This document shows, piece after piece, positions 51,491 to 60,001 of a stretch of 64,000 nt of DNA. The stretch lies in NCBI GenBank assembly GCA_000817085.1, contig JUEM01000009.1, forward strand, positions 1 through 64,000, in the 5' to 3' direction. Each line of letters starts with the position of its first letter. Position 1 is the first letter of the stretch. Position numbers and translations under genes: made by a program. This DNA is from a marine actinobacterium MedAcidi-G1 (GTDB lineage Bacteria > Actinomycetota > Acidimicrobiia > Acidimicrobiales > MedAcidi-G1). The notes under the pieces were generated by a model, which was not told where the DNA came from, did not search any database, and was given only the letters and a program-made list of their open reading frames with translations.

Positions 51491-52282
51491 ATGTCTGAAA
51501 ATAATATAGAAGGTGGAATAACGTTAGAAGTAGCGGGACGAGTTCTTTTAATGGGAATCAATAGGCCTTCAAAAATGAACGGCTTCACACCCGAAATGAT
51601 TGATGATCTCAGTGATGCCTATACAAGACTTGACGATGATCCTGAACTGTGGTGCGGAGTTCTTTTCGCCCATGGTGATCATTTCACTGCAGGCCTAGAT
51701 TTACCCAAGTTTCGGGAGAGGATGCAAAAAGGTGAAAGAGGGCGCGGGGAAGGAAAGGTCGACCCAACTGCATTAGGTCGTAAGTGTACTAAACCAATCG
51801 TTTCAGCTGTAAAGGGTGTGACCTACACACTTGGAATCGAACTAATGCTGGCAGGAGACATAGTAGTCGCTGCTGACAACTGTCGATTTTCACAATTAGA
51901 GCCTTTAAGAGGCATACATGCTACAGGTGGTGCAACAATCAGATTTGTTCAACGTTGCGGTTGGGGTAATGCCATGTACCATCTCCTCACCTCCGATGTG
52001 TTTGATTCTGAAGAAGCTTTTCGCGTAGGTCTTGTTCAGGAAGTTGTTCCTTTTGGTTCTGAGCTTGAAAGAGCGATCGAAATCGCAGAAATTATTTGCG
52101 AAGGTGCACCACTGGCTGTGCAGGCAACTAAACGTTCTTCAATGCGATATGTGACAGAAGGAGAGCGGGCAGCTATTGCTGCTATGGGTGGTGATCAAAC
52201 GTTGCTCGCTGAAACGGAAGATGCGGAAGAAGGAGTTAATGCTTTTAAGGAAAGAAGGAAAGGCAACTTCAAAGGTAAGTAA
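51491..52282 (+). CDS. Enoyl-CoA hydratase/isomerase family protein
   Basis: 263 residues. LMGINRPSKMNGFTPEMI, oxyanion region GDHFTAGLDLPKFRERM, VKGVTYTLGIELMLAGDIVV and FSQLEPLRGIHATGGATIRF are crotonase-fold motifs. The second catalytic Glu position carries Leu-Glu (SQLEPLRG), so the reaction is uncertain. It is convergent with the AMP ligase, no gap. Confidence 0.93.
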   Translation: MSENNIEGGITLEVAGRVLLMGINRPSKMNGFTPEMIDDLSDAYTRLDDDPELWCGVLFAHGDHFTAGLDLPKFRERMQKGERGRGEGKVDPTALGRKCTKPIVSAVKGVTYTLGIELMLAGDIVVAADNCRFSQLEPLRGIHATGGATIRFVQRCGWGNAMYHLLTSDVFDSEEAFRVGLVQEVVPFGSELERAIEIAEIICEGAPLAVQATKRSSMRYVTEGERAAIAAMGGDQTLLAETEDAEEGVNAFKERRKGNFKGK

Positions 52283-53842
52283 CTAAGGCCAATCTATTTT
52301 CGAGATCTCATTCCTCAACTGGTATTTGAGTATCTTTAATGTTGGATTTCTTGGCAATAAACCGCCGTAGTTGATTAGCTGCTCTGGAATTTTTTGTTTC
52401 ATCAACCCTTCCGAAGCACAAATTTCAATCATTTCTTTGAAATCTAGAGGATCGCTTCCTTCAGCCAGTTCCACAACTGCGCAGACCCTCTCCCCTCTTT
52501 CTTTGTCTGGGATACCCACAACTGCTACGGCTTTAACTTTTTGATGGGTGTATAAAATGTCTTCTATTTCTTTTGCAGAAATGTTTTCACCTTTTCGAAT
52601 TATTATGTCTTTAACGCGACCTGTCACTGAAACATGGCCATCTTCTCTCATCACTCCTAAGTCGCCTGTGAGGAACCTTCCAAGAGAGTCAAATGCTTCG
52701 TTGTTTAGATCCGGGTCTTTGTAACCTTTAAAAAGTTGGGGACCTCCAACTGCTACTTGCCCTTCTTCTCCTGCTTCACATGCTGAACCATCAGGTCTAA
52801 CTATTGTCACTTCGGCACCAAAAACTGGTTTTCCTTCTGTGTGCGCTAATTGATCCGGATCGTCCTGAGGTGAACCCTGACAAATCATTGGACTTTCTGT
52901 CATGCCATAGCCGTGTGCTACTGGAATACCCATTTCTTGTGAGACTTCATAATAAATCTCAGGTGGTTTTGGAGCACCTCCACCTGAAAGCAATCTAAGA
53001 CTTGGTATTAGAGGTTTCTGAGGTTGCTGACGTTGTGCCCCAAGAAACATCGAATAAAAAGCCGTACTTCCACCCGCCATTGTAACTCCGTGTCGTTTAT
53101 AGGTTTCAATAGTTGATTCAAGATCAAATTTTTCTATTAAAACTGCCGGAAACCCATCTGCGAGCATGCACACGAGATAATCAGGACCTCCTATATGCGC
53201 ATACGGGAAAGCTATAGATCCTATATCTTTTTCACCCATATTTAGAGCTTTCGCTAGACCCACTCCCCCCGCTATCAAAGTTGAATCAGTATGCATTGCG
53301 CCTTTAGGATCTGAAGTAGTACCCGACGTATAATAAATCCATCTAATTGGTTCATCCGGAGCTAGAACAACTTCTTCGGACAGTTCCAGGGGATTACCTT
53401 CAGGGAGGCTGTCATATATCTGAACTATATTGGGAGGGCTCTTCATATCAGCTGTTGAATTTTTCACCATTTCCCGATAATCAAACCCATTCCATTCACC
53501 GGGGACTAGAACTAGTTCCGAACCTGTTTGGCGGACACAAAACCCAACTTCTCTTTCACGATAAATGTGGATAATTGGATTCTGAACCGCACCTATTCTT
53601 GACAAAGCCAAAGAGGCAACTATCGTTTCTATCCGAGTTGGTAAAACCCATGTGACCGGTGTTCCCTCTCTGACTCCAATTTCCATAAAACCTGCAGCCG
53701 TTTTTTCAACTTTTTCTTTTACTTCTGAAAAGGTCAGAGAACGATCATAGTCGTCAATAAGCATCTTTTTTTCACCGCTAAGTTCAACTCGCCTTACAAA
53801 CAACTCCCAGAAAGTTTTGGCATCATAAATTGGTTCATTCAT
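52283..53842 (-). CDS. AMP-dependent acyl-CoA synthetase
   Basis: About 519 residues. P-loop-like IYYTSGTTSDPKGAMHTDST, AHGYGMTESPMICQGS, FLTGDLGVMREDGHVSVTGR and VKDIIIRKGENISAKEIED are present, with the C-terminal catalytic Lys region (NPTLKILKYQLR). Family resembles cyclohexanecarboxylate/fatty acid CoA ligases. Start 53842 (MNEPIYDAKTFW) is chosen over 53911 by alignment sense; neither has a strong ribosome site. Confidence 0.93.
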   Translation of the reverse strand: MNEPIYDAKTFWELFVRRVELSGEKKMLIDDYDRSLTFSEVKEKVEKTAAGFMEIGVREGTPVTWVLPTRIETIVASLALSRIGAVQNPIIHIYREREVGFCVRQTGSELVLVPGEWNGFDYREMVKNSTADMKSPPNIVQIYDSLPEGNPLELSEEVVLAPDEPIRWIYYTSGTTSDPKGAMHTDSTLIAGGVGLAKALNMGEKDIGSIAFPYAHIGGPDYLVCMLADGFPAVLIEKFDLESTIETYKRHGVTMAGGSTAFYSMFLGAQRQQPQKPLIPSLRLLSGGGAPKPPEIYYEVSQEMGIPVAHGYGMTESPMICQGSPQDDPDQLAHTEGKPVFGAEVTIVRPDGSACEAGEEGQVAVGGPQLFKGYKDPDLNNEAFDSLGRFLTGDLGVMREDGHVSVTGRVKDIIIRKGENISAKEIEDILYTHQKVKAVAVVGIPDKERGERVCAVVELAEGSDPLDFKEMIEICASEGLMKQKIPEQLINYGGLLPRNPTLKILKYQLRNEISKIDWP

Positions 53843-53934
53843 CTCTAGAAAATAACCGCTTAAAACACTTTTTATATACTCGCGGATAAATTGCTTCGCT
53901 CCAGAACGCAAATGTGCCTCTACACTGATCTATT

Positions 53935-54011
53935 CGGGATGTGGCGCAGTCTGGCAGCGCACCTGCTTTGGGAGCAGGGGGTCGGGAGTTCAAATCTCCC
54001 CATCCCGACCA
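53935..54011 (+). tRNA. tRNA-Pro, anticodon UGG
   Basis: 77 nt including an encoded CCA. Acceptor CGGGATG/CATCCCG, anticodon stem CCTGC/GCAGG with loop TTTGGGA, giving anticodon TGG (reads CCA). T arm CGGGAG-TTCAAAT-CTCCC. It is divergent from the AMP-ligase gene, and followed by a T-rich stretch (GTTTTTCTGGTTTTG) that may help termination. Confidence 0.96.
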
Positions 54012-54104
54012 GTTTTTCTGGTTTTGTTTGATGCCTGGTAGCCATTCTGTAACCAGACTAAGTTTTCAATGTTCAAAGTCTCAGTGGTACTTAAATTTAT
54101 GAAG

Positions 54105-54953
54105 TTACACAGAAACTTCCTTATTTCTTAGTTTGCGAATGCTGTTAAAAGCTGAGCGACCTCCCAACACAATGAAGAATTGCAGGACGCTAAATCCAGC
54201 CATTGTCGCTCCGCCAGCTGTTCCGTAATAGAAACTTACTAAGAGGCCTAAAAATACAGCGAGTGTCCCAAATAAAACTGAAACCGCCATTATTCCAGAA
54301 ACTCGTTTTACCACTAGAGATGCAGTTGCAGGAGGTGCAACGAGCAGACCAAAGACTAATAATGTTCCAATAGTTTGGAAGCTAGAAACAATACTAAGAG
54401 ATAGAAGTCCGAGTAATGCCGCTTGAGCCAAACGTGGATGCATACCTAATGTTTGAGCTTTCATCTCATTAAAGGTAAGCGCCAGAAATGGCCTGTACAG
54501 AATTATTGTGAAGGCAACCACAACAATCGTAAAAACGAGTTGTTTATAAATATCGCCAGCGCTGATTCCAAGGGCATCGCCAAATAGGAGTGAAGTAAGG
54601 TCTGTTGAAAAAGACTTTGACTTAGAAACAATTACAACTCCTAGTGAGAGCATCCCCACGAACAGCAACCCGATTGCTGTGTCATCACGGACAGTTGTCC
54701 TGTTGGAAACGAATGTGACTAGCCCACTCATAATAAGTGCAGCTACAAACGCTCCAATAGCAGGGTCAAAACCCCACAAAATCGCCAATGCAATCCCGGG
54801 GATGACTCCATGTGCCAGTGCATCCCCAAGAAATGCGAGCCCGCGGAGAACTATCCATGTTCCAACAAGTGATGTTGCTATTACAGCTATCAAACCCCCT
54901 ATTAATGCCCTTTGCATAAAAGCGGGTTCAAAGGCATCAATAAGGAAACTCAT
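54105..54953 (-). CDS. znuB: Metal (Zn/Mn) ABC transporter permease
   Basis: 282 residues, ABC-3 family membrane permease with about eight hydrophobic segments. ALIGGLIAVIATSLVGTWIV, RGLAFLGDALAHGVIPGIAL and AQTLGMHPRLAQAALLGLLS are the family motifs. It lies 9 bp downstream of the solute-binding gene. Zn versus Mn cannot be separated by sequence alone; the His-rich partner and Zur-like box favour zinc. Confidence 0.94.
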   Translation of the reverse strand: MSFLIDAFEPAFMQRALIGGLIAVIATSLVGTWIVLRGLAFLGDALAHGVIPGIALAILWGFDPAIGAFVAALIMSGLVTFVSNRTTVRDDTAIGLLFVGMLSLGVVIVSKSKSFSTDLTSLLFGDALGISAGDIYKQLVFTIVVVAFTIILYRPFLALTFNEMKAQTLGMHPRLAQAALLGLLSLSIVSSFQTIGTLLVFGLLVAPPATASLVVKRVSGIMAVSVLFGTLAVFLGLLVSFYYGTAGGATMAGFSVLQFFIVLGGRSAFNSIRKLRNKEVSV

Positions 54954-54962
54954 AAACTGATT

Positions 54963-56188
54963 CTATCCAGTTAATGCACTAGCTATTAGTTCGCTGTTTG
55001 TCCTTACCATGTCTATGTAAGTTGACCCTGCAGTGTCCTCTGCACCAAGCGACTCGGAGAACAAGCTGACTACTTTGACTCCGTCAACTTCACCTGCAAG
55101 CGCCTCGGCCAGAGCATCTGAGGAAGAAGCATCAACAAATACAGCTGGGACTCCTTCAGCTTTCATCTTTTCAGCAAGATCTACAAGATCTTTGGCACTG
55201 GTATTACTAAGGGTGGAAGAAGAAGGGATTATTGTGCCCAAAATTTCAAACTCATAACTTTCAGCAAAATAAGCGAAAACTTCGTGGTTTGTCACCATAA
55301 CTCTAGAACCCGTGGGTATCGAAGAAAGTGTCTGCATTACTTCACTATCAAGGTCCTCAAGTTTTTTAGAGTAATCCGTCATATGAGATACTAAGTCTTT
55401 CTCATCGATTTCAGGGAAATTAAGAACTAAGAAATCAGAGAGCTGCTTTACTACCTGAGCCATACGCCCTGGGTCTGTAAAGAAATGGGGATCTACACCG
55501 CCGTGATCATGACCGTGGTGGTCGTCATGGCCTTCTTCGTCATGGTCGTCATGGCCTTCTTCTTTGTCATGGTCATCATGGCCTTCTTCGTCATGGTCGT
55601 CATGGCCTTCTTCTTTGTCATGGTCGTCATGGCCTTCTTCTTTGTCATGGTCGTCATGGCCTTCTTCGTCATGGTCGTCATGGCCTTCTCGTCATGGTCG
55701 TCATGGCCTTCTTCTTTGTCATTATCTTCCAGAGGGTCCACAGAATCTATAGCTTCAAAAACTTTGACTCCATCTGATTCGGCTCCTTTAATAACATCAA
55801 GGAGACCTTCTTCAAAGTTTGCTCCATTCACCACGAGGAGATCTGCTTTCATCATTCTGTCAACCTGCTTTGCAGATGCTTGGAAAACATGAGGATCAGC
55901 CCCGGGTGGCATTATTGTCTCAACATCAAAAAGATCACCAACTGCTTTACCCACAACATCACCAAGAATATTTGTTGTTACCACTATCAAAGGTTTTTCT
56001 ACAGGTTCAGGCGCAACGGTTGTAGTAGGGGTAACAGTTGTCGTCGTAGCTAACGCCACAGTGGTAGTTGAAAGAGCCTCTGTAGTATCTGACGAACTGT
56101 CGTCCCCACATCCTGGTACAACCAGCAAGCAGGTTGCAGCTAAAGCTGCAAATAGAACGGTAAACTTTTGTCTAGTTTTGTGAAACAT
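54963..56188 (-). pseudogene. znuA: Metal-binding lipoprotein ZnuA-like with a one-base frameshift in its His-rich loop
   Basis: The solute-binding subunit of the metal importer. It starts at 56188 (GGAG upstream) with a signal peptide and lipobox VVPGC, then VVTTNILGDVVGKAVGDLFD, DPHVFQASAKQVDRMMKADL and a GHDDHDEE repeat loop. Frame is lost near 55690, where CTTCTTCG of the other repeats is CTTCTCG on the plus strand (one T fewer). The shifted frame runs on through the repeat as KAMTTMTK and stops at 55493. In the original frame the rest is intact (GGVDPHFFTDPGRMAQVVKQ, VMVTNHEVFAYFAES, AVFVDASSSD) and ends at 54963. So either phase-variable, decayed or an assembly error. Confidence 0.88.
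55521..55720 (-). repeat. Tandem 24/27-base repeat encoding GHDDHD(K)EE
   Basis: About eight tandem units of 24 or 27 bases, encoding on the minus strand GHDDHDEE or GHDDHDKEE. One unit has a single substitution (CATCAT for CGTCAT) and one has a missing T that breaks the frame. Unit lengths differ by one codon (AAA). The histidine/aspartate-rich loop would bind zinc in the periplasm. Such tandem DNA is prone to slippage. Confidence 0.9.
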
Positions 56189-56204
56189 TCAGTATCTCCT
56201 ATAA

Positions 56205-56219
56205 TAAGAATGATTCTCA
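56205..56219. promoter_or_regulatory. Fur/Zur-like operator
   Basis: TAAGAATGATTCTCA has 7-1-7 dyad symmetry with one mismatch, in the style of Fur-family boxes (TGATAATNATTATCA). It is 16-30 bases upstream of the znuA ATG on the minus strand and also in the promoter region of the divergent ATPase gene (start 56297). A zinc-responsive Zur is the likely binder; MntR or Fur remain possible. Confidence 0.6.
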
Positions 56220-56296
56220 TTATTACTTTTTTACTACCAAATAGAAACAAAAATTAGGAATTTTTAGAATTTTATGGAATTCACCTCTCGACTACT

Positions 56297-57067
56297 ATGA
56301 CAACAATTATTACCAACGAACTTGAAATTCGCTATGGCAAAACCGTGGCATTAACTTGCGTCAATATCGAAATACCAGCTGCTTCACTAGTGTGTGTTAT
56401 CGGCCCTAATGGTGCTGGCAAGTCTGCTTTCCTTAAAGCATTGGCTGGAACAATTGAAATACACAGAGGTAAAGTCGAACTTCAAGGTCCACGTCCTTCT
56501 TTTGTATTGCAATCAACTGACGTTGACCCTTCCCTACCAATTAGCGTTCGCGATGTAGTTTCACTTTCCCGTTACCCAATACGAGGAACCTTCAGGCGTT
56601 TTAAGAGTGAAGACCATAAAGCTATTCAGGAGGCACTTGACCGCCTTGATATCAGAAAACTTGAAAACACCCAATTTCATGAACTGTCGGGAGGACAACG
56701 TCAACGCGTACTCCTCGCACAGGGTTTAGCGCAAGAAAGTGATGTGCTGCTTTTAGACGAACCGATTACCGGTCTTGATGTCATTTCTCGAAATATCATT
56801 CTTGAAATGATAGATGAAGAAGTACAGTCCGGTCGTACGGTCATTTTCTCGTCCCACAACCTTAACGATGCTAATCGCGCAGACCAAGTCCTTCTCCTCA
56901 AAACCATCCCGATCTGTTATGGTCCCCCAGATGAAGTACTAACGGAAATTAATCTTCGCTCGGCGTTTGGTGAACACCACATACGCGTTGGCGAACAGCT
57001 ATTAATTGACGACCCCCATCATGATCACCCACAAACACATGGTGAACAAAAAATAAGAACTTTCTGA
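56297..57067 (+). CDS. znuC: Metal ABC transporter ATP-binding protein
   Basis: 256 residues. Walker A GPNGAGKSAFLKAL (Ser for Thr), signature LSGGQRQRVLLAQGL, Walker B VLLLDEPITGLD, and SSHNLNDA. The C-terminus is His-rich (DDPHHDHPQTHGEQK), suggesting metal sensing. It is divergent from znuA-znuB, with the operator between, so the importer genes are split over two strands but probably co-regulated. Confidence 0.93.
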   Translation: MTTIITNELEIRYGKTVALTCVNIEIPAASLVCVIGPNGAGKSAFLKALAGTIEIHRGKVELQGPRPSFVLQSTDVDPSLPISVRDVVSLSRYPIRGTFRRFKSEDHKAIQEALDRLDIRKLENTQFHELSGGQRQRVLLAQGLAQESDVLLLDEPITGLDVISRNIILEMIDEEVQSGRTVIFSSHNLNDANRADQVLLLKTIPICYGPPDEVLTEINLRSAFGEHHIRVGEQLLIDDPHHDHPQTHGEQKIRTF

Positions 57068-57106
57068 CCAGATGAAAATCTGCAAAAGTAAATATTCTTA
57101 ATTACT

Positions 57107-57126
57107 GCAGATGTAATCACATCTGC
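57107..57126. other. Perfect 8-bp inverted repeat between znuC and PPOX gene
   Basis: Arms GCAGATGT and ACATCTGC flank the four bases AATC. A smaller hairpin (CAGAT-GAAA-ATCTG, 57069-57082) precedes it. No U tract follows, so it is a weak terminator at best. It lies 23-42 bases before the ATG 57149, a position fitting an operator for the PPOX gene. Function is not established. Confidence 0.4.
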
Positions 57127-57148
57127 TTACTGAAAGGAAAGCACACTA

Positions 57149-57550
57149 ATGCATTCGATTCCAAAAAGTCATTTAGATTTGTTCGACATTCCTACCCTTT
57201 GGCATGTGGCCACGATTGGACCTAATGGAGAACCTCATGTTTCCCCCGTATGGGCAGACTTCGATGGAACTCACATCAAGTTTCCTCATAAATTAGGAAG
57301 GCAAAAATGGAAAAATTTGCAAAGTGACACACGTGTTTCTCTGTCGGCTACTGACCCGGAAAATCCAGAACGTTACCTAGAAATACGTGGAAAACTTGTT
57401 GGATGGGAATCAGAAGGGGCTCTTGACTTTCTTGACTCGATGGCTAAAAAATACCGAAATGAAGAACAGTTTCCACGCGAACATGCATCTCCGATTGAAG
57501 ATCGAGTCACAGGAATAATAAAACCAGATAAATGCACATCAATGGGCTAG
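57149..57550 (+). CDS. PPOX-class FMN/F420-binding oxidoreductase
   Basis: 133 residues of the pyridoxamine 5'-phosphate oxidase fold. TLWHVATIGPNGEPHVSPVW, FPHKLGRQKWKNLQSDTRVS and YLEIRGKLVGWE match Rv1155-type split-barrel proteins, which reduce biliverdin or F420-linked substrates. It uses GGAAAG upstream. Co-factor is inference from the family. Confidence 0.9.
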   Translation: MHSIPKSHLDLFDIPTLWHVATIGPNGEPHVSPVWADFDGTHIKFPHKLGRQKWKNLQSDTRVSLSATDPENPERYLEIRGKLVGWESEGALDFLDSMAKKYRNEEQFPREHASPIEDRVTGIIKPDKCTSMG

Positions 57551-57584
57551 CTTTCTCTCTCGTTTTATATTGTAAAATAAAACT

Positions 57585-58529
57585 GTGCAGAATATTTCTA
57601 AAGACATAAACAAACTCCTGCCTTCACCAGTCGACACTCCTACCTGTTCTGAACACAGCCAAACCATTGATTTAGACCCCTGTGGTACTGCTTTAAATAT
57701 CGATGCTGTAGTTCTAATAGAGTTGCCGCTACCTTGGCCTAAACCAGTATTCATGCACCCTGATTTAAAGGGGCTTGAGTCTTTAATGCACACTTCAATG
57801 GGGGTAACTAGAGTTTTGGCCTGCCAACCACGATCTAACGAACAAAACCTCACAGTTACGGTCTTCTGTAAAGAAGATGCAACTTTCGAAAGATGGGTTT
57901 TTGAATTAGAAAGCGATAACTCTCTTATGGAATTAGTCGAAACTCTATTTTTTTCAAAACCTGAAAATATAACTACCGGTAAAAAAATTACCAAGAACAA
58001 GGAAGCAGTCCTACTTTGCGCTCAAGGAAGTCACGACATTTGTTGCGGTAGTAAAGGAAACCGTCTAGCGAACCAAATCGAAGAACAGAATAATAATATT
58101 GATTTATTCAAAGTCAGTCATTTAGGTGGTCACCGCTTCTCCCCAACAGCTATGACGATGCCGGATGGACGAATGTGGGCAGATCTAGATCTAGGAACTC
58201 TAGGTTCTATTCTCGAAAAACAAATCGAAACAGAGAAAATAGCTAAATTTTGTAGAGGCTGGGTAGGCGCTATAAAAGGTCCAGAACAGATAGCTGAAAT
58301 CGAAATTTTTAAACAAATAGGCTGGAGAATAGACGGCGAAAAACGCGACATCAATGTAAGTACTTTAGATAGCGGTTGGTCTGTTGAAGTTCTACTACGT
58401 AATGAAAGATGGAATGTTGACATCACCCCAGGCAGGCAAGTACCCACGATTACTTGCAGATCTGAAGGTGGAATACCTTTTACGACAGAGATTGAGTACA
58501 TAGTCAACTCGGTCAATAAAGCTAATTGA
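57585..58529 (+). CDS. Sucrase/ferredoxin-like (Suc_Fer) family protein
   Basis: 314 residues. The thioredoxin-like ferredoxin region carries LLCAQGSHDICCGSKGNRLA, and HLGGHRFSPTAMTMPDG is the family signature. Three N-terminal half cysteines (TCSEH, LDPCG) add possible [2Fe-2S] ligands. It may be an electron carrier; the name 'sucrase' is historical. GTG start 57585. Confidence 0.86.
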   Translation: MQNISKDINKLLPSPVDTPTCSEHSQTIDLDPCGTALNIDAVVLIELPLPWPKPVFMHPDLKGLESLMHTSMGVTRVLACQPRSNEQNLTVTVFCKEDATFERWVFELESDNSLMELVETLFFSKPENITTGKKITKNKEAVLLCAQGSHDICCGSKGNRLANQIEEQNNNIDLFKVSHLGGHRFSPTAMTMPDGRMWADLDLGTLGSILEKQIETEKIAKFCRGWVGAIKGPEQIAEIEIFKQIGWRIDGEKRDINVSTLDSGWSVEVLLRNERWNVDITPGRQVPTITCRSEGGIPFTTEIEYIVNSVNKAN

Positions 58530-58611
58530 AACTGAAACCGCTTCAACCGTAGGCAAACATTACCTTCAACGAATTACAATACTTTTTAGACTAAAGCAGA
58601 AATGAGGAACA

Positions 58612-59571
58612 ATGGATACAAGTGCTTTCCGAGGCGGAATACCCGCTTTGATGACTCCATGCAACAAAGATCGTTCTCCTGATTTTGATGCCCTAGTTGA
58701 AAAAGCAAAAGAACTACTTTCAAAAGGAATGAATAGTGTTGTTTACTGCGGCTCTATGGGAGACTGGCCTCTTCTCACCGACAAGCAACGTCAAGAAGGA
58801 GTTGCGCGTTTATGCGAAGCTGACGTACCTGTAATTGTCGGCACGGGAGCACAGAATTCGACTATCGCATCAGAACATGCATCTCATGCCCAATCTGTAG
58901 GAGCGAAAGGTCTTATGTTAATTCCGCGTGTTTTGTCACGAGGAATTTCTTCTAGAGCTCAAAGAAACCACTTTTCCGATATTCTCTCCGCTGCGCCAGA
59001 AGTCCCTGCAGTTATCTACAACAGTCCTTACTACGGTTTCGAAACACGCTCTGAGCTATTTTTTGATCTCCTAGAAGATTTTTCGAATCTCGTGGGTTTT
59101 AAAGAATTTGGTGGTGCAGAATCACTGAGCTACGCAGCTGAGAATATTACAAACCAATCAGAATCACTTTTACTGATGGTAGGAGTTGATACTCAGGTTT
59201 TTCATGGTTATGTCAATTGTGGAGCGGAAGGAGCAATTACCGGCATTGGTAATGTTCTACCTGAAGAAGTTCTAACTCTTTTGTCTCTTTGCGCTCTCGC
59301 TCAATCGGGTGATCCGAAAGCAAGACAATACGCTCTAGAACTTGACGATGCTCTGCACGTGCTTTCGACTTTTGATGAAGGCCCTGACCTTGTTCTTTTC
59401 TACAAATACCTACTAGTTCTTAAAGGAGATTCTAAATACGGTCTGCATTTCAACGATTCAGATGAATTGACTGTAAGCCAAGCTAAATATGCTGAGCAGC
59501 AGTTGCTGCTGTTTGAAAACTGGTGGGGGTACTGGGAAGGGAAAAACTACGCAACCCCAGTGAATAGGTGA
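58612..59571 (+). CDS. Dihydrodipicolinate synthase family aldolase
   Basis: 319 residues, TIM-barrel lyase. GGIPALMTPCNKDRSPDFDA, YCGSMGDWPLLTDKQRQEGV, the Tyr in AVIYNSPYYGFETR and the Schiff-base Lys in LVGFKEFGGAESL are all present. The GxxGE of true DapA is GSMGD, so it is probably another pyruvate or keto-acid aldolase rather than DapA. Its stop overlaps a GTG that would start the DUF983 gene. Confidence 0.9.
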   Translation: MDTSAFRGGIPALMTPCNKDRSPDFDALVEKAKELLSKGMNSVVYCGSMGDWPLLTDKQRQEGVARLCEADVPVIVGTGAQNSTIASEHASHAQSVGAKGLMLIPRVLSRGISSRAQRNHFSDILSAAPEVPAVIYNSPYYGFETRSELFFDLLEDFSNLVGFKEFGGAESLSYAAENITNQSESLLLMVGVDTQVFHGYVNCGAEGAITGIGNVLPEEVLTLLSLCALAQSGDPKARQYALELDDALHVLSTFDEGPDLVLFYKYLLVLKGDSKYGLHFNDSDELTVSQAKYAEQQLLLFENWWGYWEGKNYATPVNR

Positions 59572-60001
59572 CGCAATCAAATCAAACCCACTAATTCTCC
59601 TAAGGGGCGCTGTTGGATCTTGCCCTTCATGCGGAGCTAGAAAGTTATTCAGATCAAGGATGCGTCTTTCAGGAAAGTGCCCTTCTTGTCAAATGGATTT
59701 CGATGGCCCTCCCGGACACTGGGTGGGATCTGTAGGTATAAACACTATTCTTTGTGTGATTTTACTTCTTCTAACAATTATCGTTTCTACTTTATTACTT
59801 TGGCCTGATCTAAAGGTAATCCCGATGCTATTACCTGCCCTAATTGTCGGTTTAGTCTCGCCAATCTTGCTTTATCCAATTTCTCAAACGCTATGGACTG
59901 CTATAGATCTATTGATTCGTAAAGAAAATAGGTTTTCAACTGCTAAGAGCGAACATGACAATAGTGATTACGCCAAACACTCCACCTGCCATTTGCAATA
60001 A
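59568..60001 (+). CDS. DUF983 family membrane protein, start disrupted
   Basis: A zinc-ribbon membrane protein. The frame ending at 60001 reads RGAVGSCPSCGARKLFRSRM, then LSGKCPSCQMDF, and two membrane helices (GINTILCVILLLLTIIVST and PALIVGLVSPILLYPISQ). The CxxC pairs begin at ~59621, upstream of the only ATG (59660), and no ATG, GTG or TTG occurs in frame upstream. GTG 59568, in the GTGA overlap with the aldolase, is in another frame and would connect after a one-base change near 59580-59590. So either the start is non-canonical or a base is missing. Confidence 0.75.

Noticed and set aside
55521-55720. Tandem repeats as a possible CRISPR array
   Set aside because: Units are directly adjacent with no spacers and encode a His/Asp loop in a known gene.
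55485-55892. A 135-residue open frame on the plus strand, rich in FVMVVMAFF repeats
   Set aside because: It is the shadow of the minus-strand GHDDHDEE repeat; no ribosome site, and the repeat explains the open frame.
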